Assembly (NCBI GenBank): GCA_037953745.1
Contig: JBAKBP010004403.1
Span: 62,001 to 126,000 of the forward strand
Origin: Lithodes maja
Taxonomy: Eukaryota > Arthropoda > Malacostraca > Decapoda > Lithodidae
DNA length: 64,000 nt
Direction of reading: 5' to 3'
Position 1 is the stretch's first letter, and the number at the start of each line of letters is the position of its first letter. Positions 40,737 through 51,357 of the stretch are shown here, piece by piece. The notes under the pieces were generated by a model that saw only the letters and a list, made by a program, of their open reading frames with translations, was not told the DNA's origin and made no database searches. Position numbers and translations under genes: made by a program.

Positions 40737-41644
40737 GGAGGTAAACCCGCCAACCCGCCAACAGCACTTCGCTCTCGCTGCTCGAAATCTGACCATAACT
40801 TGAGTACTCCATTACTCATCCCCTTATTTGTTTGCATGAGCTGTAGCTAAGCTCTAGCTTAACTGCCCTGTAGTTGCTTTGCATGTAATTTTGCTGTGTT
40901 TTTGACTGATAAACGTTTGTTTATCGAGACTGCTTTTGTTTACATTTGTACCGGTTAGTGACGACCGACGCTCTAAAGTAAACAAACTATTTGCTTGTTT
41001 CATATTATAAAGTTCTAGCACTTATTGTAGATATTTTAGCCCTCACTGTAGTTAAGTGCTTAGCAAACCACCCAGTAGTTATCTTGCATGACATTGTACT
41101 GTAGTTTTGACTGATAAACGTTTGTTTTTCAAAAATTATATTTGTCAGGTTAGTAGAGACGCCGCCGATACCAGCGCCACCTGTGTACGCATAAACAAAC
41201 CCTCTTCTTGTATTTTATATATCAAAGTCTAGCCAATAGCATTTCAGATACTTGTCACCATAATAGGCCTCTCACACTCTTGCCAGGGATATTACTAACT
41301 CCATTATTATTATTATTGTGTCGACCACTGTATAAACTAATATACAGGCTTTAGCCTAACTGTGTCATACTGCTAACATAATTTTATTTTTATTTTCAGG
41401 CATAAAATTGTGTTCTATTGCTAACATATTCTTTTTGTGATCAACATATTCTTTTTGTGATTTACAGGCATTAATTGTACCATATTGCTAACCAATATTT
41501 TTTGTTACTGTACTGTATACTGCTTTCCAGTGTTCTCACTAGGCTAAATTAACCCTCTCCCCTTTTTTTCTCCCAGTAAATTTTGTAACAAATTACTAGT
41601 CCATTTACAAGTTTCAGGCTTTAACTGTGTCATACTGCTAACAT

Positions 41645-41680
<36 letters not shown>

Positions 41681-42248
41681 CAGGCATAAATTGTGTTCTA
41701 TTGCTAACATATTTTTTGTGATTTACAGCCATAATATTCTTTTTGTGATTAACATATTATTTTTGTGATTTACAGGCATTAATTGTACCATATTGCTAAC
41801 AAATATTTTTTGTTACTGTACTGTATACTGTTTTCCAGTTTTTTCACTAGGCTACATTAACCCTCTTCCACTTTTTTTTTTCCAGTAAATTTTGTAACAA
41901 ATTTCTAGTCCATTTGTGATTTTCAGGCTTTAACTGTGTCATACTGCTAACATAAATTTTTGTTTTTTTTCAGGCATAAATTGTGTTCTATTGCTAACAT
42001 ATTTTTTGTGATTTTCAGGCTTTAATTGTACCATTTTGCTAACATACATTTTTTGTGATTTTCAGGCTTTAATTGTACCATTTTGCTATTATTAATTTTA
42101 TCATATTGCTAACAACAAATTTTGTGATTTTCAGGAATTAATTGTATCACATTGCTAACATACATTTTTTGTGATTTTCAGGCTTTAATTGTACCATTTT
42201 GCTTACATAAATTTGTGTGATTTTCAGGCATATTGTGATTATATCGTC
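40736..42248 (+). mobile_element. LINE gamma-1 5' UTR with two repeat systems
   Basis: It begins at the edge of the CT tract (GAGGTAAACCCGCCAACC). Two related blocks, GACTGATAAACGTTTGTTTA near 40,901 and GACTGATAAACGTTTGTTTT near 41,108, are about 205 bp apart and look like two promoter-type monomers. From 41,390 to 42,235 a degenerate ~45-bp unit recurs, each with a T-rich tract, TTTTCAGGC or TTTACAGGC, then TAATTGT..ATTGCTAACA. Confidence 0.8.
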
Positions 42249-43241
42249 ATGGCGCCGCAACGAACCTGCACGAGTTGTTCCGGTAAATTTGGCCCTACCA
42301 TGTTTGTTGATACTGATGTCCAAATTTGTAGATTTTGCCAGCTCCGAGAGAAGATTGCGGATGAATTGAATGCAGCTCACCGCAAGATCGATGCCCTGAC
42401 TACGAAACTTGAATCCCTTCAAGAATTTGCCACACTCAACGTAGGAGTGCCCTCGGCCCAAGAAACCACTACTATGTCAACCGCCATTCCAGTGCATACA
42501 GTACCGGTACCCACACCAGCAGCTACCTTAGATGTTGCAGATAATAATAATGACTCTACTCTCACTCCCCCCCAGGACAACTTTCAGTTAGTGAGAAACA
42601 ATGTCCATCCCAGTACCAGTACCAGGAAGGTCATCCCGACAATATGCCAAAACCGCTTCAAAATTCTGGCTATTGACGAGGAAGAGGAAACGGAAGAAGT
42701 TCGGCTTGTGGGCGACTCCATGGTCCGTGGCCAACTAACCGAGTTCTGCGCCAGGGCACCCAGGACCAGAAAGCGATTCTGTATCCCAGGTGGCGGCGTG
42801 GACGACATTGTTGCGGCTCTGGAAGAGGTTTCCAGGCTCGCCCCCGCAAGCACTACGTACGTCATCCACGTTGGATCTAACGATGTCCAACGGACGCGGT
42901 CAGAGGAACTACTTTGCAAGTACCGGCGGCTGATCAGGTCCTTCAAGGAAAAATCTAATAGAATCTTAATTTCAGGAATTGTTCCCCGGATTGACGTAGA
43001 AAACCGATTCTACAACATAGCTACCAGTACAAATCGCCGACTAGCCAAACTCTGCAGGGAGGAGAACATCGGCTTTGTCGACACGTGGGATAATTTTTAC
43101 TATGATAAATCTTTGTTTTCAGGAGATGGTGTACATCTCAATGAAGTAGGAGCTGCACGTCTTGGTCGTCTGCTGAACGATGCAGTCAAGGATTTCCGTT
43201 CAAAAAACGGGGTCAACCAGACCCAAGACAGGGTAGTGTAA
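42249..43241 (+). CDS. LINE gamma-1 ORF1: zinc finger plus SGNH esterase
   Basis: ATG at 42,249 (MAPQRTCTSC) is preferred over earlier in-frame starts because it directly precedes the zinc-binding motif; 330 codons. Residues about 7-33 form a Cys-rich finger (CTSC...CRFC). A short coiled coil is at about 35-60, and a Thr/Pro/Val-rich linker runs to about 110. An SGNH/GDSL hydrolase follows: LVGDSMVRGQ (nucleophile Ser), IPGGGVDDIV (Gly block), VIHVGSNDVQR (Asn block) and DGVHLNEVGA (Asp/His). Such esterase-bearing ORF1 proteins are known from CR1-clade LINEs; the role in retrotransposition is unclear. All four blocks are intact. The last codons contain TCA AAA AAC, a slippery site leading into ORF2. 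Confidence 0.9.
   Translation: MAPQRTCTSCSGKFGPTMFVDTDVQICRFCQLREKIADELNAAHRKIDALTTKLESLQEFATLNVGVPSAQETTTMSTAIPVHTVPVPTPAATLDVADNNNDSTLTPPQDNFQLVRNNVHPSTSTRKVIPTICQNRFKILAIDEEEETEEVRLVGDSMVRGQLTEFCARAPRTRKRFCIPGGGVDDIVAALEEVSRLAPASTTYVIHVGSNDVQRTRSEELLCKYRRLIRSFKEKSNRILISGIVPRIDVENRFYNIATSTNRRLAKLCREENIGFVDTWDNFYYDKSLFSGDGVHLNEVGAARLGRLLNDAVKDFRSKNGVNQTQDRVV
43202..43208 (+). promoter_or_regulatory. Candidate -1 ribosomal frameshift heptamer A_AAA_AAC
   Basis: In the ORF1 frame the codons are TCA AAA AAC GGG. The heptamer A AAA AAC lies with X_XXY_YYZ spacing in the correct phase. A -1 slip continues as CGG GGT CAA CCA and runs without a stop into ORF2. GGGTC and GACCC (43,210-43,214 and 43,220-43,224) can pair as a small stem just downstream. 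Confidence 0.6.
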
Positions 43242-46105
43242 GTCAAATACGAACTGAAAATTCAGACAACGCACAATCAGTAACATCCAACTCTAATACT
43301 CTTAAGGTGTTTTATGTAAATGCTCGTAGCATACGCAATAAATTTTCAGATCTAGAGGAAATCGTGTTTACAGAACATTATGATATAATCGGCATTACAG
43401 AATCTTGGTTAAATACGGAAGACAGAGACTTTTTAGCCGAATATACGCTTCCTGGTTATACAATGTTTGAGAAAAGTCGGATCAATAGAAATGGAGGAGG
43501 AGTTCTGTTTTTTATAAAGGAAAGTCTTAATCCCGTCTTAATGTCAAAACCTCAAATTGCGAATATAGACATATCTTACGTACTATTAAATAATAAACGA
43601 GGAACTAAAATAACACTAGCTTTATTATACAGACCCCCATCTCAATCAGTGCAAACTGACAGTGAAATTTATGAACAAATTGCAGAAATAACTAACATAC
43701 AAGATACCGTAATTCTTGGCGATTTCAACTTACCCGTGACTAAATGGGGCGATATTCTTACTTCACACTCTGGACACGACCTCTATGCTAACTTGCAAGA
43801 GAGTTCACTTTTTCAATTTGTACAATCTCCGACCCGTGGTAATAATGTGCTTGACCTTGTACTCGCAACAAAAGAAGAATTAATAGAGAATTTGAATGTT
43901 GGTGATGAATTCAGTAACAGCGACCATCGTACGATAACTTTCACTTTAAAGTTTACTAGTAACAAATCAAATAGCAGCATTGAGAAAGTCCCTAATTTCA
44001 AGAAAGCAAATTTTCATAAACTTAAATCAAAACTTAAAGAAACTGACTGGAGCTTTCTGACTAACAATAACGACATAAATGCATCTTGGGAGTGTTTCAC
44101 AACCACTTACCTTAAGGCAGTGCAAGACTGCATACCATCGAAAATACGGCGTCCAGGCCAAAATGATAAGCCCAAATGGTGGAATAAAGATATTTCAGAC
44201 TGTCTGCTTGCTAAAAAATTTGCTAATGATAGATTAAAATCCTCACAAAATGACGAAGAACGGGTGAAATTTGTAGAGCTACGACGCAAAGCCAAAAAGT
44301 TAATTAAGCAAAGTAAAAAGACCCTGGAGTTACATGTTGCGAATCAAAGTAAAACAAACCCGAAAGAATTCTATAGTTATATCAGAAAGAAAAAAGTAGT
44401 TACTTCAACTGTTGGACCGTTAGTCGATGAAAATGGAGAATACACCAAAGACGAAGTACAAATGAGTAATGCCCTCAATACCTTCTTTGCATCAGTTTTT
44501 ACAACCGAAGACCTCAGTGATATCCCTACACCATCGCCGATTCAGATTGATAATTCAGATGTTCTAAGCAATATCACCGTTACAGAGAGAGAAGTATTGA
44601 ATTGTTTAGATAAACTCAAGGTAAATAAAACGCCTGGACCTGATACAATCTCACCTAGAGTTCTAAAGGAAGCTAAGGATGAGCTCTCCAAACCACTGAC
44701 ATTGCTATTCAATGAATCCTTGCAGTCTGGGACTATGCCTGATCAGTGGAAGCTAGCCAACGTAACACCGATATTCAAAAAAGGCAGCAAATCCCTACCC
44801 AGTAACTATCGTCCAATTAGCTTAACCTCAATTGTATGTAAAATGCTAGAAACGGTCATAAGAGACAGACTCGTAAATCACTTAGAGGCAAATAACTTAC
44901 TTAAAGATACTCAACACGGTTTTCGTAAAAAACGTTCCTGTTTAACAAACCTCTTAGACTTCTTCCACGATATCTTCAACCTCTACGATGAGAGTAAAGC
45001 TGTAGATATTATATACCTTGATTTTCAAAAGGCCTTTGACAAAGTTCCCCACAAACGATTACTGCTAAAACTAAAAGCGCATGGAATACAAGACGGTGTG
45101 TTGAAATGGATAGAAAATTGGCTCAGCGACAGAAAGCAAAGAGTAGTCATAAACGGTAAGGCATCTAAATGGACCAATGTAAGTAGTGGGGTACCCCAGG
45201 GATCGGTACTGGGACCAATTCTCTTTCTAATTTACATCAACGACATAGATGAGGGTCTCACCTGTACAGTCTCGAAATTTGCTGACGATACAAAAATTGC
45301 AAATAGCGTACTCTCAAAAGAACAAGTTGACGATATGCAACACAATCTAGATAAATTGTCTTGTTGGGCCCAAATTTGGCAAATGAGTTTCAATGCGGAT
45401 AAATGTAAAGTACTACATATCGGATACCTAAATGAGAAAGCAAACTATTCGATGAATGGCACTCAGCTTAAGAATGTAAACAAAGAAACCGATCTGGGAG
45501 TAACAATATCGAGTAACCTAAAACCGAGTCAACAATGTTCAGAAGTTGTTAAGAAGGCAAACAAAATAATTGGCTTTATTGGCAGGTCATTTGAGCATAA
45601 ATCCAAAGATGTTATCCTAACCCTTTACAATTCCTTAGTCCGCCCTCTTCTGGAATACTGCGTTCAATCCTGGTGCCCTTATTACCAAAAAGATATAAAC
45701 AAGCTAGAACGAGTTCAACGTAGAGTTACCAAAATGATACCTAGCCTAAAGAACAAACCATACGAAGAGCGTCTTAGAGAATTAAATCTATTTCCTTTAA
45801 CCCAGCGCAGATTAAGAGGCGACTTAATTCAAGTGTTCAAAATCATCAAAGGCATCGACAATATGAACTGTAGTAAGTACTTCACTATCGACCAATCTAA
45901 TTACACGCGGGGAAACGGTTGCAAAATTATTGGTAAATCTTTTAACTCACACGAATCTAAGAATTTCTTCTTCAATCGAGTTGTCAACTTGTGGAATGGG
46001 CTTCCCCGAGACGTTATAGACTGCAGCACCGTTGATTCATTTAAACTCCGCTTAGACAAATATCTCGCATCAAACCCGCGACTGACTGCGTTTGTAAATG
46101 AATAA
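43208..46105 (+). CDS. LINE gamma-1 ORF2: endonuclease-reverse transcriptase
   Basis: The frame is open from within the ORF1 end and has no ATG before the endonuclease; the first ATG is at 43,463, after essential residues. From 43,307 it reads FYVNARSIRNKF, IIGITESWL, VILGDFNLPVTKWGD, NVLDLVLA and NSDHRTITF (endonuclease, catalytic Asn, Glu, Asp and His present). Then NVTPIFKKGSKSLPSNYRPI, IYLDFQKAFDKVPHKRLLLK, SGVPQGSVLGPILFLIYIND and SKFADDTKIA (RT, both Asp present). The C-terminal RVQRRVTKMIPSLKNKPYEE and FFNRVVNLWNGLPRDVIDCS is CR1-like. No stop interrupts about 965 codons, so the copy looks potentially active. Expression as an ORF1-ORF2 fusion by frameshift, reinitiation, or GTG start at 43,307 are the alternatives. 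Confidence 0.92.
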   Translation, partial: RGQPDPRQGSVSQIRTENSDNAQSVTSNSNTLKVFYVNARSIRNKFSDLEEIVFTEHYDIIGITESWLNTEDRDFLAEYTLPGYTMFEKSRINRNGGGVLFFIKESLNPVLMSKPQIANIDISYVLLNNKRGTKITLALLYRPPSQSVQTDSEIYEQIAEITNIQDTVILGDFNLPVTKWGDILTSHSGHDLYANLQESSLFQFVQSPTRGNNVLDLVLATKEELIENLNVGDEFSNSDHRTITFTLKFTSNKSNSSIEKVPNFKKANFHKLKSKLKETDWSFLTNNNDINASWECFTTTYLKAVQDCIPSKIRRPGQNDKPKWWNKDISDCLLAKKFANDRLKSSQNDEERVKFVELRRKAKKLIKQSKKTLELHVANQSKTNPKEFYSYIRKKKVVTSTVGPLVDENGEYTKDEVQMSNALNTFFASVFTTEDLSDIPTPSPIQIDNSDVLSNITVTEREVLNCLDKLKVNKTPGPDTISPRVLKEAKDELSKPLTLLFNESLQSGTMPDQWKLANVTPIFKKGSKSLPSNYRPISLTSIVCKMLETVIRDRLVNHLEANNLLKDTQHGFRKKRSCLTNLLDFFHDIFNLYDESKAVDIIYLDFQKAFDKVPHKRLLLKLKAHGIQDGVLKWIENWLSDRKQRVVINGKASKWTNVSSGVPQGSVLGPILFLIYINDIDEGLTCTVSKFADDTKIANSVLSKEQVDDMQHNLDKLSCWAQIWQMSFNADKCKVLHIGYLNEKANYSMNGTQLKNVNKETDLGVTISSNLKPSQQCSEVVKKANKIIGFIGRSFEHKSKDVILTLYNSLVRPLLEYCVQSWCPYYQKDINKLERVQRRVTKMIPSLKNKPYEERLRELNLFPLTQRRLRGDLIQVFKIIKGIDNMNCSKYFTIDQSNYTRGNGCKIIGKSFNSHESKNFFFNRVVNLWNGLPRDVIDCSTVDSFKLRLDKYLASNPRLTAFVNE

Positions 46106-46340
46106 CTTTATTGTATACCCCCCTCAGTTACTAACCCATCTGTCCCCTACTAACTTCCTAATCCTGCCACGGACATTAGTTCTAGGGCAGTAGTTCCCTT
46201 TCCAATGTTCCCTTACCCACTCTAAACCACTGTTTGGACACTTGATCCTCAGTGTTTTGGAGGACAAGCAGCCTAGAAGGGTCACTAGACCTGTTGTTGC
46301 TTGATTTCCTTTGTACTCCTTTGTACTCTCTCTCTTTCTC
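46106..46340 (+). mobile_element. LINE gamma-1 3' UTR and 10-bp tail
   Basis: The 3' UTR contains AGTGTTTTGGAGGACAAGCA and ends CCTTTGTACTCCTTTGTACTC, two copies of a CTTTGTACTC unit. It then passes straight into (CT)n. The same UTR follows gamma-2 and gamma-3. Confidence 0.88.
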
Positions 46341-46580
46341 TTTGATTCACTGGTGGATACAACTTTTACACACAAGACTCTCACTCAGTCTTACTTGATC
46401 CCCGCCTCTCTTGTTTTCACTCGCTCACTCTCTCACTCACTCTCACATCTCTCTCTCTCTCTCTCTCTTTCTCTTTGATTCACTGGTGGATACAACTTTT
46501 ACACACAAGACTCTCACTCAGTCTTACTTGATCCCCGCCTCTCTTGTTTTCACTCGCTCACTCTCTCACTCACTCTCACA

Positions 46581-46612
<32 letters not shown>

Positions 46613-46969
46613 TGATTCACTGGTGGATACAACTTTTACACACAAGACTCTCACTCAGTCTTACTTGATCCCCGCCTCTCTTGTTTTCACTCGCTCACTC
46701 ACTCTCACATCTCTCTCTCTCTCTCTCTCTCTTTCTCTTTGATTCACTGGTGGATACAACTTTTACACACAAGACTCTCACTCAGTCTTACTTGATCCCC
46801 GCCTCTCTTGTTTTCACTCGCTCACTCTCTCACTCACTCTCACATCTCTCTCTCTCTCTCTCTCTTTCTCTTTGATTCACTGGTGGATACAACTTTTACA
46901 CACAAGACTCTCACTCAGTCTTACTTGATCCCCGCCTCTCTTGTTTTCACTCACTCACTCTCTCACTCA

Positions 46970-47000
<31 letters not shown>

Positions 47001-47122
47001 TGATTCACTGGTGGATACAACTTTTACACACAAGACTCTCACTCAGTCTTACTTGATCCCCGCCTCTCTTGTTTTCACTCGCTCACTCTCTCACTCACTC
47101 TCACATCTCTCTCTCTCCCTCG
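46341..47122. repeat. ~130-bp minisatellite, six units
   Basis: TTTGATTCACTGGTGGATAC starts at 46,341, 46,474, 46,611, 46,738, 46,871 and 46,999. Each unit holds ACACACAAGACTCTCACTCA, CTTACTTGATCCCCGCCTCT and a variable (CT)n/(CTCA)n stretch. The length variation (127-137 bp) comes from the CT tract. Confidence 0.95.
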
Positions 47123-49686
47123 TGTCAAAACCTCAAATTGTGAACGTCGACACATCTTTTGTGCTAATAAAGAATAATAAAGGTACAAAAATAATACTTG
47201 CGTTAATATACAGACCTCCAGCTCAATCAGTGCAAACTGACCGAGAAATTTACGAACAAATTGCAGATGTAAGTAACTCACAAGATACCGTAATTTTTGG
47301 CGACTTTAATTTACCTGTGACCAAGTGGGGCGATACTCTTACTTCACACTCCGGACATGAGTTGTATACGAACTTGCAAGAGAGTTCGCTTTATCAATTT
47401 GTTCGAACGCCGACCCGTGGTAATAACGTTCTTGACATTGTACTTGCAACAAAAGAAGAATTGATAGAGAATTTGAATGTTGGTGATGAATTCAGTAACA
47501 GCGACCATCGTACGATAACTTTCACTTTAAAGTTTACTAGTAACGAACCAAATAGTAGCATCGAAAAAGTCCCTAATTTCAAGAAAGCAAACTTCCATAA
47601 ACTTAGAGCTATGTTTAAAGAAACTGACTGGAGCTTTTTAATTAACAATAACGATATAAATACATCTTGGAAGTTATTCGAAACCACTTACCTAAAAGCA
47701 GTGCAAGACTGCATACCATCGAAAATACGGCGTCCAGGCCATAATAATAAGCCCAAATGGTGGAATAAAGATATTTCAAACTGCCTGCTTGCTAAAAAAT
47801 TTGCTAATGATAGATTAAAATCCTCACAAAATGACGAAGAACGGGTGAAATTTGTAGAGCTACGACGCAAAGCCAAAAAGTTAATTAAGCAAAGTAAAAA
47901 GACCTTAGAGTTACATATTGCGAATCAAAGTAAAACAAACCCGAAAGAATTCTATAGTTATATCAGAAAGAAAAAAGTAGTTACTTCAACTGTTGGACCG
48001 TTAGTCGATGAAAAAGGAGAATACACCAAAGACGAAGTACAAATGAGTAATGCCCTCAATACCTTCTTTGCATCAGTTTTTACAACCGAAGACCTCAGTG
48101 ATATCCCTACACCATCGCCGATTCAGATTGATAATTCAGATCTTCTAAGCAATATTACCGTTACAGAGAGAGAAGTATTGAATTGTTTAGATAAACTCAA
48201 AGTAAATAAAACGCCAGGACCTGATACAATCTCGCCTAGAGTTCTAAAGGAAGCTAAGAATGAGCTCTCCAAACCACTGACATTACTATTCAATAAATCC
48301 TTGCAGTCTGGAACTATGCCTGATCAGTGGAAGCTAGCCAACGTAACACCGATATTCAAAAAAGGCAGCAAATCCCTACCCAGTAACTATCGTCCAATTA
48401 GCTTAACCTCAGTTGTATGTAAAATGCTAGAAACGGTCATACGAGACAGACTCGTAAATCACTTAGAGGAAAATAACATACTTAAAGATACTCAACACGG
48501 CTTTCGTAAAAAACGTTCCTGTTTAACAAACCTCTTAGACTTCTTCCACGATATCCTCAACCTCTACGATGAGAGTAAAGCTGTAGATATTATATACCTT
48601 GATTTTCAAAAGGCTTTTGACAAAGTTCCCCACAAACGTTTACTGCTAAAACTAAAAGCGCATGGAATACAAGACGGTGTGTTGAAAGGGATAGAAAATT
48701 GGCTCAACAACAGAAAGCAAAGAGTAGTCATAAACGGTAAGGCATCTAAATGGACCAATGTAAGTAGCGGGGTACCCCAGGGATCGGTACTAGGACCAAT
48801 TCTCTTTCTAATTTACATCAACGACATAGATGAGGGTCTCACCTGCACAATCTCAAAATTTGCTGACGATACAAAAATTGCAAATAGCGTACTCTCAAAA
48901 GAACAAGTTGACGATATGCAACACAATCTAGATAAATTGTCATGTTGGGCCCAAATTTGGCAAATGAGTTTCAATGCGGATAAATGTAAAGTACTACATG
49001 TCGGATACCTAAATGAGAAAGCAAACTATTCGATGAATGGCACTCAGCTTAAGAATGTAAACAGAGAAACTGATCTGGGAGTAACAATATCGAGTAACCT
49101 AAAACCGAGTCAACAATGTTCAGAAGTTGTTAAGAAGGCAAACAAAATAATTGGCTTTATAGGCAGGTCATTTGAGCATAAATCCAAAGAAGTTATCCTA
49201 ACCCTTTACAATTCCTTAGTCCGCCCTCTTCTGGAATACTGCGTTCAATCCTGGTGCCCTTATTACCAAAAAGATATAAACAAGCTAGAACGAGTTCAAC
49301 GTAGAGTTACCAAAATGATACCTAGCCTAAAGAACAAACCATACGAAGAGCGTCTTAGAGAATTAAATCTATTTCCTTTAACCCAGCGCAGATTAAGAGG
49401 CGACTTAATTCAAGTGTTCAAAATCATCAAAGGCATCGACAATATGAACTGTAGTAAGTACTTCACTATCAACCAATCTAATTACACACGGGGAAACGGT
49501 TGCAAAATTATTGGTAAATCTTTTAACTCGCACGAATCTAAGAATTTCTTCTTCAATCGAGTTGTCAACTTGTGGAATGGGCTTCCCCGAAACGTTATAG
49601 ACTGCAGCACCGTTGATTCATTTAAATTCCGCCTAGACAAATATCTCGCATCAAACCCGCGACTGACTGCGTTTGTAAATGAATAA
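47123..49686 (+). pseudogene. LINE gamma-2 ORF2, 5'-truncated in the endonuclease
   Basis: It begins at SKPQIVNVDTSFVLI, immediately after a CT tract, and lacks the first ~85 residues of the endonuclease including the catalytic Asn/Glu motifs. The rest is open to the stop: VIFGDFNLPVTKWGD, NSDHRTITF, IYLDFQKAFDKVPHKRLLLK, SGVPQGSVLGPILFLIYIND and SKFADDTKIA. It is very similar to gamma-1. One notable change is LKGIENWL for LKWIENWL. The upstream minisatellite happens to be in frame, making a longer chimeric ORF with Ser/Leu repeats that I do not regard as a protein. Confidence 0.92.
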
Positions 49687-49904
49687 CTTTATCCTCCCCT
49701 CAGTTACTAACCCATATGTCCCCTACTAACTTCCTAGTCCTGCCACGTTAGTGGCAGGGCAGTAGTTCCCTTTCCAATGTTCCCTTACCCACTCTAAACC
49801 ACTGTTTGGACACTTGATCCTCAGTGTTTTGGAGGACAAGCAGCCTAGAAGGGTCACTAGATCTGTTGTTGCTTGATTTCCTTTGTACTCCTTTGTACTC
49901 TCTC
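49687..49904 (+). mobile_element. LINE gamma-2 3' UTR and tail
   Basis: Same UTR as gamma-1 with the CTTTGTACTC tail, entering (CT)n at about 49,896. Confidence 0.88.
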
Positions 49905-49923
49905 TCTCTCTCTCTCTCTCTCA

Positions 49924-49973
<50 letters not shown>

Positions 49974-50074
49974 ATTCACTGGTGGATACAACTTTTACAC
50001 ACAAGACTCTCACTCAGTCTTACTTGATCCCCGCCTCTCTTGTTTTCACTCGCTCACTCTCTCACTCACTCTCA

Positions 50075-50112
<38 letters not shown>

Positions 50113-50205
50113 TGATTCACTGGTGGATACAACTTTTACACACAAGACTCTCACTCAGTCTTACTTGATCCCCGCCTCTCTTGTTTTCACTCGCTCACTC
50201 TCTCA
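49905..50205. repeat. CT microsatellite and two minisatellite units
   Basis: Units start at 49,969 and 50,111. The block ends in CGCTCACTCTCTC directly joined to LINE gamma-3. Confidence 0.95.
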
Positions 50206-50781
50206 AGTGTTCAAAATCATCAAAGGCATCGACAATATGAACTGTAGTAAGTACTTCACTATCGACCAGTCTAATTACACGCGGGGAAACGGTTGCAAGA
50301 TTATTGGTAAATCTTTTAACTCACACGAATCTAAGAATTTCTTCTTCAATCGAGTTGTCACCTTGTGGAATGGGCTTCCACGAGAAGTTATAGACTGCAG
50401 CACCGTTGATTCTTTTAAACTTTGCCTAGACAAATATCTTGCATCAAACCCGCGACTGACTGCGTTTGTAAATGAATAAGTTCCCCCCTTGGATTCATCA
50501 AAGGATTGTTGCGTTTATATATTGCTAAAACGTTACTCTCTTTTTCCCATATATACGAAAGATCCTTATAACTGTGTTATGTTACTAACCCATCTGTCCC
50601 GAACTAACTTCCTAGTCCTGCCACGGACATTAGTTCCAGGGAAGTAGTTCCCTTTCCAATTTTCCCCTACCCACTCTAAACCCCTGTTTGGACACTTGGT
50701 GCACAGTGTTTTGGAGGACAAGCAGCCTAGAAGGATCACTAGATATGTTGTTGCTTGATTTCCTGTGTACTCCTTTGTACT
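50206..50781 (+). pseudogene. LINE gamma-3, last ~90 codons and 3' UTR
   Basis: It starts at VFKIIKGIDNMNCSKYF and ends LASNPRLTAFVNE at 50,479. The 3' UTR is longer than in gamma-1 and includes AGTGTTTTGGAGGACAAGCA and a diverged tail CCTGTGTACTCCTTTGTACTC. It is 5'-truncated at a CT-rich junction. Confidence 0.9.
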
Positions 50782-50849
50782 CTCTCTATCTCTTTGATTC
50801 ATGGTGGATACAATTTTCACACTCGGTCTTCCTTCATCCCCTTCGCTTT

Positions 50850-50850
50850 T

Positions 50851-50931
<81 letters not shown>

Positions 50932-51180
50932 TTTCTCCCTACCTACCTACCTACCTACCAACCAACCAACATGATGTTCGTCAATTTTGACTGGTAATTG
51001 TAGTCTTACATACGAATAAAACTAACAAAATCTACCGTCGATCTAGTTATCTCTCTCTCTCTCTCTCTCCCTCCCTACCTACCAACCAACCAACCAACAT
51101 GATGTTCGTCAATTTTGACTGGTAATTGTAGTCTTACATACGAATAAAACTAACAAAATCTACCGTCGATCTAGTTATCG
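50850..51180. repeat. (CT)n and duplicated 100-bp block
   Basis: (CT)n occurs at 50,851-50,920 and 51,050-51,070. Each is followed by a CTACC/AACC run and the block ATGATGTTCGTCAATTTTGA to CTACCGTCGATCTAGTTATC (about 50,950-51,046 and 51,080-51,179). Confidence 0.9.
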
Positions 51181-51277
51181 ATACACATGCTTAAGAACCT
51201 AAAAATAGTACGACAAAAAACTTGCTCGTCGAAAATTGCCGGAAATTGCGCTCGTGTGACCCCAGTGGGTAGCTCTT

Positions 51278-51295
51278 CACACACACACACACACA

Positions 51296-51352
<57 letters not shown>
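51278..51352. repeat. (CA)n microsatellite
   Basis: CA run abutting SINE S1 copy a. Confidence 0.95.

Positions 51353-51357
<5 letters not shown>

Noticed and set aside
42189..42248. Upstream in-frame start of gamma ORF1 (MYHFAYINLC)
   Set aside because: It lies in the UTR repeat array; the ATG at 42,249 directly precedes the zinc finger.
46411..47122. Ser/Leu-rich ORFs and the N-terminus of an 891-codon chimeric ORF
   Set aside because: They are the CT minisatellite read in frame; the real coding part of the latter starts at the LINE gamma-2 junction.
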